From Fidelibacterota bacterium UBA2125 (lineage in GTDB: Bacteria; Fidelibacterota; Marinisomatia; Marinisomatales; S15-B10), in the NCBI GenBank assembly GCA_002329125.1, contig DCXX01000150.1, positions 1 to 50,613 on the forward strand: a DNA stretch of 50,613 nt, read 5' to 3'. The translations under genes were made by a program, and so were the position numbers. The notes beneath the pieces are model-generated. The model made no database searches and had not been told where the DNA came from. It was given only the letters and a program-made list of their open reading frames with translations. Shown here one piece after another: positions 35,118 to 45,282 of the stretch (position 1 is the stretch's first letter; each line of letters opens with the position of its first letter).

Positions 35118-38100
35118 TTGAGAAAAAGAAAAAAAGCACTCCTAATTCTTTCGCTTGTGCTGGTTTTGCTCAGCGGTAGCGTCATTTATATTGTCTTGGC
35201 TCCTGGGCGATGGACAAGGGAGATTGTCCAATATGTAAATCAATCACTCATGTTAGACAGTGGATGGAATCTTTCGATTGGAAATCTGGAAGGTCAGTTG
35301 ATCTCTGATATCCACCTTGAAAATATTTATCTTCGAAACAACGATGGTTCCCTTGTCTTTTTTTGTGAAACAAGTGCTCTAAACTTCGATATTTCTCAGA
35401 TTATCACCGGTAACTGGGCACTGTCTAATCTTGTTCTTGACAATGTATTGATCACGCTGAAAGAAGCCGAGGAGGAAATTGACCTCGACATGAAATTTAT
35501 GGAACGATTGGCCTATAACGGTTTGAGAGTAAAATCCTTGTCTGTCAACCAATCTTCGATACTGGTCAAGGAAGGATTAAACGAAAAGCTTTACAGCTTT
35601 GAAGCGTCCGGTCGCCTCCAACCCGATGGAGAGGCAGTGTCATTTCATGTCTCTCATGCCATGGTCCACGATTTTCAAACTGACAGTCAGCTTGATCTGG
35701 AAAGCGGTAAACTGAGGCTTGGGGCTTCTCAAGCTAGTGCCAGCAATATTTCAGCTGTTTTCAACGGTTATCAAATCTCATTGGATGGTGATGTTCAATT
35801 TTCTCCTAAAACAGATCTTGCAATGGAATTGAGTATTCAAAATATTGATTTAACGGAATTCAAATCGTGGCAACTTCCCGATATCTTCGATGCGCAAAAT
35901 GCTGATTTTCACATTGAAATCAAGTCTGATTTAACTCAAGTGTATGTTGAAGCGAGACTGGATGAATCGGCTACTTCCACTCTCATTGCCGATATTGAGA
36001 CACATTTTGAGGTAGATAACGGTGTTTACCGGTTATTCGATTCTGAGATTGATATTAATGAGGCTCGTTTCACCGGCAGTGGTATCTGGGAAGAAGATTC
36101 TAACCTTTCTCTTGATCTCTATGTTTCCGATCTCGATCTCTCTGAGTTTGGTCTCTCGGCAAAGAAGACCAATATTCAGGGTACCACCAAGATTAATCTC
36201 GCTCTTAGTGATGCCAATGACCTTTCTGGCGTCACTGCCAAGGTTGCCCTTCAGAATGACAACTTTGGTAGCGCCGAATTCCTGGCTGTTTCAGGAAGAA
36301 TTGACTATAGTAACGGCATCGTTTCTTTTCCTGATTCACTGACTATAAACATGGGATTTGGTACCCTTCAGGCAAAGGGTAATGTCGACTTGGAAAGAGA
36401 GAAAACAGATCTTGTCTTTGAATTACAGGAAACCTCTTTACCGGTATTTGCATCATTCGCCGGATTGGAGGGGAGCCCGGATGGTGTGACTTATGGCACA
36501 GTGGAATTGTCTGGCTTTATCGATGACCCATCCGTAAAGGGAAATCTGACCATTCGCAAAGCATCTTTCAGAGATATTGAGATCTCTTCATTAAAGTCAA
36601 ACTTCATGATTAACTCAATTTTCAAGACACGGCACGGCTCACTAGCTGCTGAGGCCGGAAACACAATCTTTGGTAACGTGAATGTGGATGGTGCCTCTCT
36701 TAATCTGTACTTTATGGGAGACACTGTTCTCATCGCCAATGCAGATGTTAAATCAGGTGACGAGAATCTTAGACTCTCTGGTAAAATTGTGGAATTTCAA
36801 TCGCTGGAAGTTGATCAGCTACAATCTTCTCTTCAGGGACAGTTCGTTTCCAGCTTGGAGCCTTTCTCTGTTTCCCGAAACAATAATCAATTTAAGATCG
36901 GACCTGTCCGTCTGAAGATCAATGAAGGATTGCTAGAAACAAAACTTGCATTCAATGAGGGGATCCTTGAAGAGGGTCATTTTTCGGCAATTAATATCGA
37001 TTTAGATGGTGTCAGCAAACTGTTTAATCAACCTCTGCCGATTACCGGTTCTGCTTTTTCTGAATTCACCGCCAGCACGTCAAGTGAGCAGTTGTCGTTT
37101 GCAGGTTCCTTCCAGATCCGCGATGGAATTTGGGAAAGTGTTGCTTTTGATGACCTTCTTTTCACTGCCGCACTTGAAGGCGACCAGGTTACACTCAAAG
37201 AGATGCAACTTAGAAGAGGCCAGGATATTGTCTTAGATATTTCCGGTTTCTACACTGTAGAGGTTGGGACAGATCAGTTTCTTGCTGCAAAATCCGACGG
37301 CCTGTTGAGCTTCTCAAGTAGTTTTAGAGAATTAGACCTTGAATTGCTATCTCCTTACTTTCCAGGATGGTGGGCTCTTGAAGGTGAAGCAACAGGAAGT
37401 TTCGCCATGAGCGGTACCTCGGAATCATCTGAAATCGGTTTTTCATTTTCCGTTACTGATCCCCGCTTTTCTCTTATCGAGGCTCAGCAAATTTCCGCCA
37501 CCGGGCGATACATCAATCATCGTCTCTATTTTGAGGATCTTGTTGGCTTGACCAAAACTGGTGAGTACACCGGTGAAGGATATCTTCCTGTCGATTTCGA
37601 AGTTGTACCCAAGGATGAAGACCGGTGGATTGAATCTGATCCCATAGCAATGCAATTTACTTTGCGAACCTCATCCATGGATTTTCTGTCACCATACTTT
37701 ACAGAAATCGATTCTATAACGGGCGATATTGAAATTGCACTCCAAATTGAAGGAACCCCGGAGAAACCGGTGAGGAATGGTTCTATCGATATTTTGGATG
37801 GCAAAGTTTACTATACCTGGCTGGACATTCCCATCGCAGGCATTAGCGGTAACGCTTATCTCAAAGATAACATGCTCATCGTTGATAGGCTTACAGCCAC
37901 TTCAAATATTCCCGATGACACCAATTGGGGACAGGATTTACGTTCTAACCTAGCCAAGGTTTCCGGTGGCAGGCTCTTCGGGGGGAAAAAAGAGAAATTT
38001 CGGGACAATCTCCGGATCACCGGAACCATGGATATGACCCATTTTTTCAATCCAAACCTGGCTTTTCTGGTAGATGGCTCGGATGTTTATGTGCGGACAC

Positions 38101-38987
38101 TTCTTGGCGAAATAGAGGGCTTAGCTGATTTGGATCTCTCAGTTACCGGTAAGGATACCGTAACTATTGCGGGCGATATTGTGTCCAACGAAGCGGTTCT
38201 CAGGATGGAGTTTACAGGGGGAGAAGACTATGGCGAGATCCCGACCGAAGACGGCACTGTGTTTAATTATAGGATCAATTTCCCAATAGGCGACAAACTT
38301 TTCATTCAGAATAGCCAGATCGATGCCGAAGTGTCCGGCAACATGTCAATTCAAAAGCTGGGCAATGATCCTTACCGTTATGCTGGCGAGCTCGATGTGG
38401 TTGAAGGAAAATTCTACTATTACTCCGATGTATTCAACATTGAAGAAGGTCATCTCGCTTTTGATCCCACTGAACTGAACCCCAAACTTGATATCAGAGC
38501 TACCACGGATATTTCGGGCGAGCAAATTCTTGTCAGTTTAACGGGCGAACTTGATGATCCTGTTCTTGTGCTGGAACACAGCGAAAACTTCTTCAGCCAG
38601 GAGGATCTGCTCCAGCTCCTGACTCTTCAGAGGCGGTTTGATGATAATGTCACCGGGGAAATCGGCAGACAGTCTGCTTTTCTTTTCGGGAGGTTTCTTG
38701 AAAATGAACTGGAAAAGAACCTTGCTCGATCAAACCCTCTTTTCGATGAGTTCGAAATTGAGGGCTCCAGTACGCTAATCGATCCTACAGACGAATCAAA
38801 TCTTGCCGTGAAAGTTGGTACCCGTCTTACATCAAATCTCTCCCTAAGCTATAAGAGAAGTTTTTCTCTTGTGCAACCGAACCAGTTGGGTGTAGAGTAT
38901 CGTCTTAACCGAAACGTTTCTCTTATGGTGACGTACGATGAAGACGGTCAGGTCCACCTCAAATATCGGCGCAAGTACCGGTTCTAG
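35118..38987 (+). CDS. tamB: TamB-like translocation/lipid-transport protein
   Basis: TamB-type proteins span the periplasm as a long beta-taco and act with a TamA-like Omp85 protein, or in phospholipid transport to the outer membrane. The 1289-residue product has a basic start, one N-terminal anchor helix (ALLILSLVLVLLSGSVIYIVL), a very long stretch of alternating hydrophobic beta-strands, and the conserved C-terminal TamB (DUF490) domain: YAGELDVVEGKFYYYSDVFNI, LTGELDDPVLVLEH and the QEDLLQLLTLQ stretch, ending in LKYRRKYRF. The start is TTG at 35118 without a clear ribosome binding site. The next gene overlaps its 3' end and encodes the expected Omp85 partner. Confidence 0.9.
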   Translation: MRKRKKALLILSLVLVLLSGSVIYIVLAPGRWTREIVQYVNQSLMLDSGWNLSIGNLEGQLISDIHLENIYLRNNDGSLVFFCETSALNFDISQIITGNWALSNLVLDNVLITLKEAEEEIDLDMKFMERLAYNGLRVKSLSVNQSSILVKEGLNEKLYSFEASGRLQPDGEAVSFHVSHAMVHDFQTDSQLDLESGKLRLGASQASASNISAVFNGYQISLDGDVQFSPKTDLAMELSIQNIDLTEFKSWQLPDIFDAQNADFHIEIKSDLTQVYVEARLDESATSTLIADIETHFEVDNGVYRLFDSEIDINEARFTGSGIWEEDSNLSLDLYVSDLDLSEFGLSAKKTNIQGTTKINLALSDANDLSGVTAKVALQNDNFGSAEFLAVSGRIDYSNGIVSFPDSLTINMGFGTLQAKGNVDLEREKTDLVFELQETSLPVFASFAGLEGSPDGVTYGTVELSGFIDDPSVKGNLTIRKASFRDIEISSLKSNFMINSIFKTRHGSLAAEAGNTIFGNVNVDGASLNLYFMGDTVLIANADVKSGDENLRLSGKIVEFQSLEVDQLQSSLQGQFVSSLEPFSVSRNNNQFKIGPVRLKINEGLLETKLAFNEGILEEGHFSAINIDLDGVSKLFNQPLPITGSAFSEFTASTSSEQLSFAGSFQIRDGIWESVAFDDLLFTAALEGDQVTLKEMQLRRGQDIVLDISGFYTVEVGTDQFLAAKSDGLLSFSSSFRELDLELLSPYFPGWWALEGEATGSFAMSGTSESSEIGFSFSVTDPRFSLIEAQQISATGRYINHRLYFEDLVGLTKTGEYTGEGYLPVDFEVVPKDEDRWIESDPIAMQFTLRTSSMDFLSPYFTEIDSITGDIEIALQIEGTPEKPVRNGSIDILDGKVYYTWLDIPIAGISGNAYLKDNMLIVDRLTATSNIPDDTNWGQDLRSNLAKVSGGRLFGGKKEKFRDNLRITGTMDMTHFFNPNLAFLVDGSDVYVRTLLGEIEGLADLDLSVTGKDTVTIAGDIVSNEAVLRMEFTGGEDYGEIPTEDGTVFNYRINFPIGDKLFIQNSQIDAEVSGNMSIQKLGNDPYRYAGELDVVEGKFYYYSDVFNIEEGHLAFDPTELNPKLDIRATTDISGEQILVSLTGELDDPVLVLEHSENFFSQEDLLQLLTLQRRFDDNVTGEIGRQSAFLFGRFLENELEKNLARSNPLFDEFEIEGSSTLIDPTDESNLAVKVGTRLTSNLSLSYKRSFSLVQPNQLGVEYRLNRNVSLMVTYDEDGQVHLKYRRKYRF

Positions 38988-40848
38988 ATTGATTCCCAAA
39001 ATCAGAACGCCTCTGGCGGCATTGGCACTTGCCGCTGTGACATTCGTTTCTCTTCACGGTCAAATCTCCACTGTAGAATATATTGTGAGGACTATCAAGT
39101 TTGAAGGGAATGAGACACTGTCAGCTAACGATCTGAAAGAAGTGCTCAAACTGAAAGAACCAATACTCTGGAATTCTATGGAGTTCAATCGCAGATCTCT
39201 GAAACTGGATGCTTTCAGCATAAGAAACTATTACATCTCACAAGGTTTTCTCGAAGTTGAAGTGGAGGAATTTTTCAAGACTCTAAATGATAACGGCGTC
39301 GATATTGTCTTTAAGATTCACGAAGGAGCAAGATCCATACTACGATCTGTTACTGTCCAGGGTAATCGCTCCATAGAAGAGAAACAGATTCTTCGGCTGT
39401 TGGATTTAAGGATAGGAAGACCGCTGAATCTCTCCGCCTTGAGCCGCAATTTTTCCGAGCTGGAATTCAAATATCACACACTAGGGAAACTCTTTTTCAA
39501 CATGGAACAAGTTTATGTTTCCGGAACGGATATTGACCTCACACTCCTCATTGAGGAAGGTCCCGAAGTGTACATTGATAAGATTCAGGTAGTGGGATTA
39601 GATAATGTGGACAGCACTTTTCTTCTGAGGGAGTTGGATTTCCGTTCCGGTGAATTATACAATGCTGAAATGGTCCGACTCTCTGAGCGGCAAATATTTG
39701 AAACCTCTCTCTTTTCTCTGGTAAATATTCTTCCCGAAAAGAGTGAACGGACAGGTAACTGGGTGAATGTAATAATTGAAGTTCGCGAGATGGAAAAGCG
39801 GAATTTGCTTATTGAACCTGGTTTTGCCCACATCCCATCCAGTAGTTCAGGCGGTGAGCCAATCTCCGGTATTGAGGGTACAGTTCGTCTTGTGGACAGA
39901 AGTGTCTACAACAGTGGCGTCAGGATGGGACTGAAAAGTTCAGTAGACTTCCCCATTGATGTGTTGATAAACCGTGGATCAGTCCCTGTAATTTTCCGAT
40001 CAGATCTCTCTTTCACCAATAACTGGTTCTTGAAGTTCAGAGCTCCCAATACATTGCGATTTTTTGTGGACCGCGCTCCTGAGCTTTTGCGTGTTGACGA
40101 GCCGATACTCAGGTACGGTACGGAATGGACAGGTCTCCACAGATTTTCTGAAGAGTCTGTCCTGAGAGGCGGATTGCGATGGACCCGCATCAAATCTGAT
40201 CGAATGACGGCGGAGCAGCAGCAAAAAGAGCAGCAACGCAGTTTGTCTTTGCGCTTCAGGCACCGTGACTTGGACAATCTCATCATACCGCAGGATGGGT
40301 GGTCTCTGACAGTTGATTCTGAGGTGGTAGGGTGGATTCTTGGAGGAACGCAGGATTATTACAAGGTGGACTTTGATTTTCGAAGATATCAACCTCTTTC
40401 GAAGGGACGTGTTTTTGCTTTTAGGGCAAAAATTGGCCGAATGGATCGTCTTTTCGATAAGGCTCCCTACATTCCATCTTATGATCTATTTTATCTTGGC
40501 GGAAGTACTAGTTTAAGAGGATGGACAGCGCAGCGTTATCTAACATCGAAAAGTGACGGTGTGGTACGTCCCGTAGGTAGCTTGATTAAGGTCCTTTTCA
40601 ACAGTGAATTAAGGATTCCCATCGGGGGTATTTTTGGTGTTGATCTGTTTGTGGATGGTGGCATTCTTGCAGTTTCTTTGAGTGAGCTAGCAAATCAGGT
40701 CGAGGCATGGAAAGAAGGTGCGGGGTGGAATTACGGTGCCGAACTAACAGTAAGCACACCGTTGGGCCCCATTCGACTCTATTATGCAATACCTTTTACC
40801 GAACCTGGAAAAGCAGTCATCAACCTTGGTGTCCCATACGCATTTTAA
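38938..40848 (+). CDS. TamA-like Omp85 outer membrane protein
   Basis: The protein has a signal peptide (hydrophobic TPLAALALAAVTFVSLHG), three POTRA-like domains (about residues 45-125, 125-205 and 210-290, each opening with a FEGN / VQGN / VVGL strand), and a C-terminal 16-strand barrel with the lid-loop motif GGSTSLRGWTAQRYL, where Omp85 proteins carry (V/L)RG(F/W/Y). It ends in PYAF, a terminal Phe typical of barrels. Three POTRAs and coupling to tamB favour TamA over BamA, which usually has five. ATG 38938 lies 50 bases inside tamB; TTG at 38989 is an alternative start giving a tighter signal peptide. Confidence 0.85.
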   Translation: MKTVRSTSNIGASTGSRLIPKIRTPLAALALAAVTFVSLHGQISTVEYIVRTIKFEGNETLSANDLKEVLKLKEPILWNSMEFNRRSLKLDAFSIRNYYISQGFLEVEVEEFFKTLNDNGVDIVFKIHEGARSILRSVTVQGNRSIEEKQILRLLDLRIGRPLNLSALSRNFSELEFKYHTLGKLFFNMEQVYVSGTDIDLTLLIEEGPEVYIDKIQVVGLDNVDSTFLLRELDFRSGELYNAEMVRLSERQIFETSLFSLVNILPEKSERTGNWVNVIIEVREMEKRNLLIEPGFAHIPSSSSGGEPISGIEGTVRLVDRSVYNSGVRMGLKSSVDFPIDVLINRGSVPVIFRSDLSFTNNWFLKFRAPNTLRFFVDRAPELLRVDEPILRYGTEWTGLHRFSEESVLRGGLRWTRIKSDRMTAEQQQKEQQRSLSLRFRHRDLDNLIIPQDGWSLTVDSEVVGWILGGTQDYYKVDFDFRRYQPLSKGRVFAFRAKIGRMDRLFDKAPYIPSYDLFYLGGSTSLRGWTAQRYLTSKSDGVVRPVGSLIKVLFNSELRIPIGGIFGVDLFVDGGILAVSLSELANQVEAWKEGAGWNYGAELTVSTPLGPIRLYYAIPFTEPGKAVINLGVPYAF

Positions 40849-40951
40849 CGATTGGAACTTTTTCAGAACCGCCTCGTATCTTCAAATAATTTTCCTTGGT
40901 TTCAGTTTGTGGAGATAAAAGTAAAAAGTTAAATTCCCCCTCTTTTTCACT

Positions 40952-41467
40952 ATGAGAACTGATACGAATAGAACTTTGAGAAGAGTATTTCTCACCTGCC
41001 TTTCGGTAGGGTTTCTTGTGGGCGGTTGTGCTAAAGAATCTCCTGCCGATCTTCTCTCACAAAGCAAAACCTTAATTCAGGAAAAAAAATATTCTGACGC
41101 AATTACCCTGTTGCGTCAGTTGATGGATAAGTATCCCGAAGCAGAGCAAGCTGCCGAAGGTCAATACATGCTTGGTGATACATACATTGCTTTCAACAAA
41201 AATTTCGAGCAAGCGCTAAATGAGTATCATGTAGTGGTTCAGAATTATCCAGAGACCCGCTTCGCCATCAATGCTCAATTTATGATAGGTTATGTACTTG
41301 CTAATTTTGTGGGTGACTACAAGCAGGCCAGGATGGAGTATGAACGATTTCTGGAGCTTTACTCTACTGAAGCTGATAGTGGCCTAGTTCAATCCGTGAA
41401 GTTTGAGCTTGAGAATTTGGGAAGAGATTTAAACGAAATTCCTCAGCTCAAACATATTTCCTCATAA
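40952..41467 (+). CDS. TPR outer-membrane lipoprotein (BamD/YbgF-like)
   Basis: This 171-residue protein has a lipoprotein signal peptide ending in FLVGGC, so Cys near residue 25 would be acylated. Two to three TPR units follow: ADLLSQSKTLIQEKKYSDAI, AAEGQYMLGDTYIAFNKNFE and AINAQFMIGYVLANFVGDYK. The repeat spacing and the phrases with yP resemble BamD and the YbgF/CpoB tail. It is shorter than BamD (~240). Its place after the Tam pair suggests outer-membrane assembly, but this is inference. A 103-bp gap upstream has no clear terminator. Confidence 0.75.
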   Translation: MRTDTNRTLRRVFLTCLSVGFLVGGCAKESPADLLSQSKTLIQEKKYSDAITLLRQLMDKYPEAEQAAEGQYMLGDTYIAFNKNFEQALNEYHVVVQNYPETRFAINAQFMIGYVLANFVGDYKQARMEYERFLELYSTEADSGLVQSVKFELENLGRDLNEIPQLKHISS

Positions 41468-41486
41468 CTTTTTTCAAGAATCAACC

Positions 41487-42482
41487 ATGACCGATTTTAG
41501 CCTAACAGAACTCAACGATAAGATATCTAAAGAATCAGCTTTTGTGAAGCCGCTCATGGATGAGATCGGTAAGGTCATAGTCGGACAAAATGAAGTCGTT
41601 ACAAAAATTCTCATTGGTCTATTGTCAAATGGACACATCCTCCTGGAAGGTGTGCCGGGACTGGCGAAAACAACCATTGTGAAGACAGTGGCACAGCTCA
41701 TTGACACCAAATTTCAAAGGATCCAGTTTACGCCTGATATGCTCCCCGCTGATCTGATTGGCACCTTGATTTATAATCAGAAAACAGGAGGTTTCGAAAC
41801 AAAACAGGGTCCTATTTTTGCCAATATTATTCTCGCTGACGAGATCAATCGGTCCCCGGCGAAAGTGCAAAGTGCACTTCTTGAGGCAATGCAGGAACGG
41901 CAGATCACTATTGGAGAAAAGACTTTTCTTCTGGATGATCCGTTCCTTGTTTTTGCTACTCAAAATCCCATTGAACAAGAGGGTACATATCCGCTCCCTG
42001 AAGCACAGGTAGACAGATTCATGATGAAACTCAAAGTTGATTATCCCTCAAAAGATGAGGAGCTGGAAATTCTACGAAAAATGGCTGTGATAAACGGGGA
42101 AACTGAACTAACGCCTGTTGTTCATCCGTCAGCCATAAAAGAGGCAAGACAGGTGGTTAGTGACATTTATGTGGATGAAAAGATAGAAAAGTATGTGGTG
42201 GATCTAATCTTGGCAACAAGGGATCCGAACGACTATGAGTTGGGTGAAATTGCAGACTTAATAGCTTATGGCGGTTCACCTCGCGCAACGATTTTTCTCG
42301 TTTTGGCATCCCGTGCACGAGCATTTCTCGAAGGCCGGGGTTACGTGGTGCCGGAAGACGTAAGGTATGTCGGTTTCGACATTTTGCGTCACAGAATCAT
42401 ACCGACTTACGAAGCAGAAGCCGAAGAAGTCTCCTCAGAGGATCTGATACAACGACTCTTTGATACCATTGAAGTGCCGTAA
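41487..42482 (+). CDS. MoxR family AAA+ ATPase
   Basis: MoxR ATPases act as chaperones for vWA-type or metal-binding partners, commonly beside DUF58 genes. Walker A is GVPGLAKT near residue 55, Walker B is NIILADEINRSPAKVQSALLEAMQERQ-like (split here as ILADEINRSP and LLEAMQERQ), and sensor 1 lies in FATQNPIEQEGTYPLPEAQ, the hallmark of this family. Length of 331 residues is normal. It leads a run of six genes joined by gaps of under 15 bases or by overlaps. Confidence 0.93.
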   Translation: MTDFSLTELNDKISKESAFVKPLMDEIGKVIVGQNEVVTKILIGLLSNGHILLEGVPGLAKTTIVKTVAQLIDTKFQRIQFTPDMLPADLIGTLIYNQKTGGFETKQGPIFANIILADEINRSPAKVQSALLEAMQERQITIGEKTFLLDDPFLVFATQNPIEQEGTYPLPEAQVDRFMMKLKVDYPSKDEELEILRKMAVINGETELTPVVHPSAIKEARQVVSDIYVDEKIEKYVVDLILATRDPNDYELGEIADLIAYGGSPRATIFLVLASRARAFLEGRGYVVPEDVRYVGFDILRHRIIPTYEAEAEEVSSEDLIQRLFDTIEVP

Positions 42483-42491
42483 TTCAGAAGT

Positions 42492-43367
42492 ATGATTCCC
42501 AAAGAAATCCTAAAAAAAGTTCGACACATAGAGATTCGGACCCGGAACCTAGTCAACGATCTATTCGGTGGCGAATATCACAGTGTTTTCAAAGGTCGAG
42601 GCATGACCTTTTCAGAGGTTCGAGAATACCAGCCGGGAGATGATATCCGTCTTATTGACTGGAACGTCACGGCCCGCTATAACGCTCCTTTTGTGAAAGT
42701 TTTTGAAGAAGAGCGAGAGCTTACCGTTTTAATTGTTTACGATGCCAGCCGCTCAGGACATTTTGGAACACGATCGCAATTCAAGTCTGAAATGGCGGCA
42801 GAGATTGGTGCTGTCCTCGGTTTTTCCGCCATCAAAAATAATGACAAAGTGGGGCTTCTGATTTTCACGGAAGACATAGAGCGTTTTATCCCGCCTAAAA
42901 AAGGATCTTCCCATGTGCTACGTGTTGTGAGGGAACTGATCTATCATGAACCCCAGGCAAGGGGAACAAATATAGAGGCAGCCATGAGCTATCTCTTGAG
43001 AGTAACGAATCGCCGGAGTGTCGTTTTCCTCATCTCAGATTTTATGGACAGCAAGTTTGACCAGACTTTGAAAGTTGCGAATCAGAAACACGATATGGTG
43101 GGTATACAGATTTACGATCCCAGCGAACAGGATGTTCCTGACGTAGGGCTTGTTAAGGTGCACGATGCAGAAACTGAGGAAACATTCTGGCTGGACTCCA
43201 CATCCTCCCGGGCACGCAAGGAATACCGTGACATGGTCAAGCAAAAGGATATCGAATTCCAGAATAAGTGCCGAAAGATGAACTTCGATCTCATACCCAT
43301 CTCCACAGAGGCAGATTATGTGGAGCCTCTCATGGCTTACTTTCGTTCTAGGGAGAGAAGATTTTGA
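42492..43367 (+). CDS. DUF58 protein (MoxR-associated, vWA-like fold)
   Basis: The 291-residue protein carries the DUF58 signature YQPGDDIRLIDWNVTARYN followed by VKVFEEERELTVLIVYDASRSG, where DASRSG resembles a vWA metal site (DxSxS variant). There is no membrane helix. DUF58 proteins are nearly always next to MoxR and are thought to be its clients or partners, in the Bat-type operons of FCB bacteria among others. The 3' end overlaps the next gene by four bases. Confidence 0.9.
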   Translation: MIPKEILKKVRHIEIRTRNLVNDLFGGEYHSVFKGRGMTFSEVREYQPGDDIRLIDWNVTARYNAPFVKVFEEERELTVLIVYDASRSGHFGTRSQFKSEMAAEIGAVLGFSAIKNNDKVGLLIFTEDIERFIPPKKGSSHVLRVVRELIYHEPQARGTNIEAAMSYLLRVTNRRSVVFLISDFMDSKFDQTLKVANQKHDMVGIQIYDPSEQDVPDVGLVKVHDAETEETFWLDSTSSRARKEYRDMVKQKDIEFQNKCRKMNFDLIPISTEADYVEPLMAYFRSRERRF

Positions 43368-44338
43368 TAAAGAACACCCGATTCGCTGCCGTTGCGCTAA
43401 TTATTGCAGTCGTGCTTATGGGATGTGGCGAGGGGAAAATAGCCTCCAAGTCCTTCCATGTATATAGCAACCTGGACACAGCAGACGTAGCCATTGGAGA
43501 TATAGCCCGCTTTCAGGTGTGGGCTATGGGGTCCGGTGAAAGAAATATTGAATTTCCGCGGCTTGAAGTGGATAATGCCAATATATTAGTGGGTGAAGGC
43601 CAAAATCTTACCGCAAAAAACGAAGGGGATAAGGGCATTGAATTTCAGTTGACCTTCTGGGATACGGGCGCATACGATATTCCACCTTACGTAGTTCAGA
43701 TTCTTACCGAAGATGGAAAAGAAGTTGATTATGCAATTCCCACCGACCCTGTCACTGTAACAGTCCATTCACTTATTTCAGAAGCACAGCCTACACTACG
43801 TGATATTAAACCGCCGGTGCCCATACCTACCATCGTTCCCTGGAAGATCATCCTTTCTCTACTGGGTATTGGGCTGTCTATGGCGATCCTGTTTTGGATG
43901 TGGCGGAAACGTGTCAAAGAAGAGCAGGTAGAAAAGGAGGAAGTTTTTATTCCTTCTCGGCCTCCTTATGAAATCGCTATGGAAAAACTGGACCAACTCA
44001 AACAACAGACCCCCACAGGTCCCGATCAGATCAAAAATTTCTATGCTGTTCTTTCTTATCTGGTCCGCGAGTATCTGGAATTCCAGTATTTTGTTAGGGC
44101 TATTGAAATGACAACTTCCGAGATCGAGGACGCCCGTTATCTTGTTCCTACGGATCAGGAGAAGCTTCACGATGTAATCACGGTCTTGAAAAGAGCAGAC
44201 CTTGCAAAATTCGCCCGCTTTCAACCGAATTTGAGTCAATCCAAAGAAGATTTGAAAATGATTGAGGATTTCCTCAAGTCCACCAGACTATCGTGGACAA
44301 CTGTAAAAAATGGTGTTAAACTGATGGAGGTTGTATGA
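43364..44338 (+). CDS. BatD/DUF4381-like membrane lipoprotein
   Basis: The 324-residue protein opens with a lipoprotein signal (VALIIAVVLMGCGEG), has a beta-rich extracytoplasmic part of about 120 residues (AIGDIARFQVWAMGSGERNIEFP, QLTFWDTGAYDIPPYVV), a membrane helix (IILSLLGIGLSMAILFWMW) and a helical cytoplasmic domain with FYAVLSYLVREYLEFQY and ADLAKFARFQPN, typical of the C-terminal part of MoxR-operon DUF4381/BatD proteins. The lipoprotein call is odd for a protein with a second membrane segment, so the Cys might instead be a chance match. The start is TTG, overlapping the DUF58 stop. No BatA- or BatB-type vWA gene follows. Confidence 0.75.
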   Translation: MIKNTRFAAVALIIAVVLMGCGEGKIASKSFHVYSNLDTADVAIGDIARFQVWAMGSGERNIEFPRLEVDNANILVGEGQNLTAKNEGDKGIEFQLTFWDTGAYDIPPYVVQILTEDGKEVDYAIPTDPVTVTVHSLISEAQPTLRDIKPPVPIPTIVPWKIILSLLGIGLSMAILFWMWRKRVKEEQVEKEEVFIPSRPPYEIAMEKLDQLKQQTPTGPDQIKNFYAVLSYLVREYLEFQYFVRAIEMTTSEIEDARYLVPTDQEKLHDVITVLKRADLAKFARFQPNLSQSKEDLKMIEDFLKSTRLSWTTVKNGVKLMEVV

Positions 44339-45282
44339 TTGAGATCAGAAATCTGACAAAGCGCTACGGCTCTTTTCTGGCTGTGGATGATATCACCTTT
44401 GAAGTGGAAAAGGGAAAGATCCTCGGCTTTCTGGGACCTAACGGTGCCGGTAAAACAACCACCATGCGTATTGTTACCGGTTTCATGCCGCCCACAAAAG
44501 GGACGGCGATTGTGTCGGGATTCGATGTTGTGGAAAATCCTCTCGACGTTAAAAGACGGATTGGCTATATGCCTGAAACGCCGCCTCTCTACGTTGATAT
44601 GACTGTAGAAGAATACCTTAACTTTGCAGCTCGGTTAAAGCAGATTCCTGCGAAAGAGGTCAAAGGTGCCATGGAATTGGCTTGCGCAAAAGTAGATCTC
44701 AATAACGTGCTAGGTAAAGTGATTAAGGCTTTGTCAAAGGGTTATAAGCAGCGGGTGGGACTTGCGCAGGCTATCATCCACGATCCCGAAGTGCTCATCC
44801 TTGATGAGCCGACCATCGGTCTGGATCCTATCCAGATTCGAGAAGTAAGAGAACTTATCAGATCTCTTGCAGGAGAGCATACCATCATCCTTTCCACACA
44901 CATTTTGCCTGAAGTCGATATGATTTGCGATGAAGTGGTGATTATACAGAATGGTAAGATTATTGCGAAAGATACCCCGGACGGTCTTTCAAAATCCATG
45001 AAGGGTGCAGAAAGATTGACCGTTGTTGTAGAAGGTCCTACCGAGGAAGTTTCTTCGGTAGCCTCCGCCACTGAAGGCGTCAATTCAATTCTTGAATCAA
45101 CGGCAGAAAATGGTCACTGTTCACTGGTTTTGGAGTGTGATTTCAAATTTCATGTAAGAAAATCACTATCGAATGTTTTTTCAAAGAAAGGGTGGAGTTT
45201 GCTGGAAATGAAAGTTAAAGAGTCGACACTAGAGGATGTGTTCATCCATATGATGTCCAGTTCTGAGGAGGAGGAAGCATGA
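44335..45282 (+). CDS. ABC exporter ATPase, GldA type
   Basis: Walker A is GPNGAGKTTTMRI near residue 33, the signature is LSKGYKQRVGLAQAI and Walker B is VLILDEPTIGLDP, with the switch His in ILSTHILPEV. A regulatory C-terminal domain of about 90 residues follows, ending FIHMMSSSEEEEA. Length of 315 residues matches GldA and the NatA/CcmA-like DRA group. The two genes after it encode the permease and a GldG-type partner. The GldA name refers to the family only; gliding is not implied. ATGA overlaps occur at both ends. Confidence 0.88.
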   Translation: MIEIRNLTKRYGSFLAVDDITFEVEKGKILGFLGPNGAGKTTTMRIVTGFMPPTKGTAIVSGFDVVENPLDVKRRIGYMPETPPLYVDMTVEEYLNFAARLKQIPAKEVKGAMELACAKVDLNNVLGKVIKALSKGYKQRVGLAQAIIHDPEVLILDEPTIGLDPIQIREVRELIRSLAGEHTIILSTHILPEVDMICDEVVIIQNGKIIAKDTPDGLSKSMKGAERLTVVVEGPTEEVSSVASATEGVNSILESTAENGHCSLVLECDFKFHVRKSLSNVFSKKGWSLLEMKVKESTLEDVFIHMMSSSEEEEA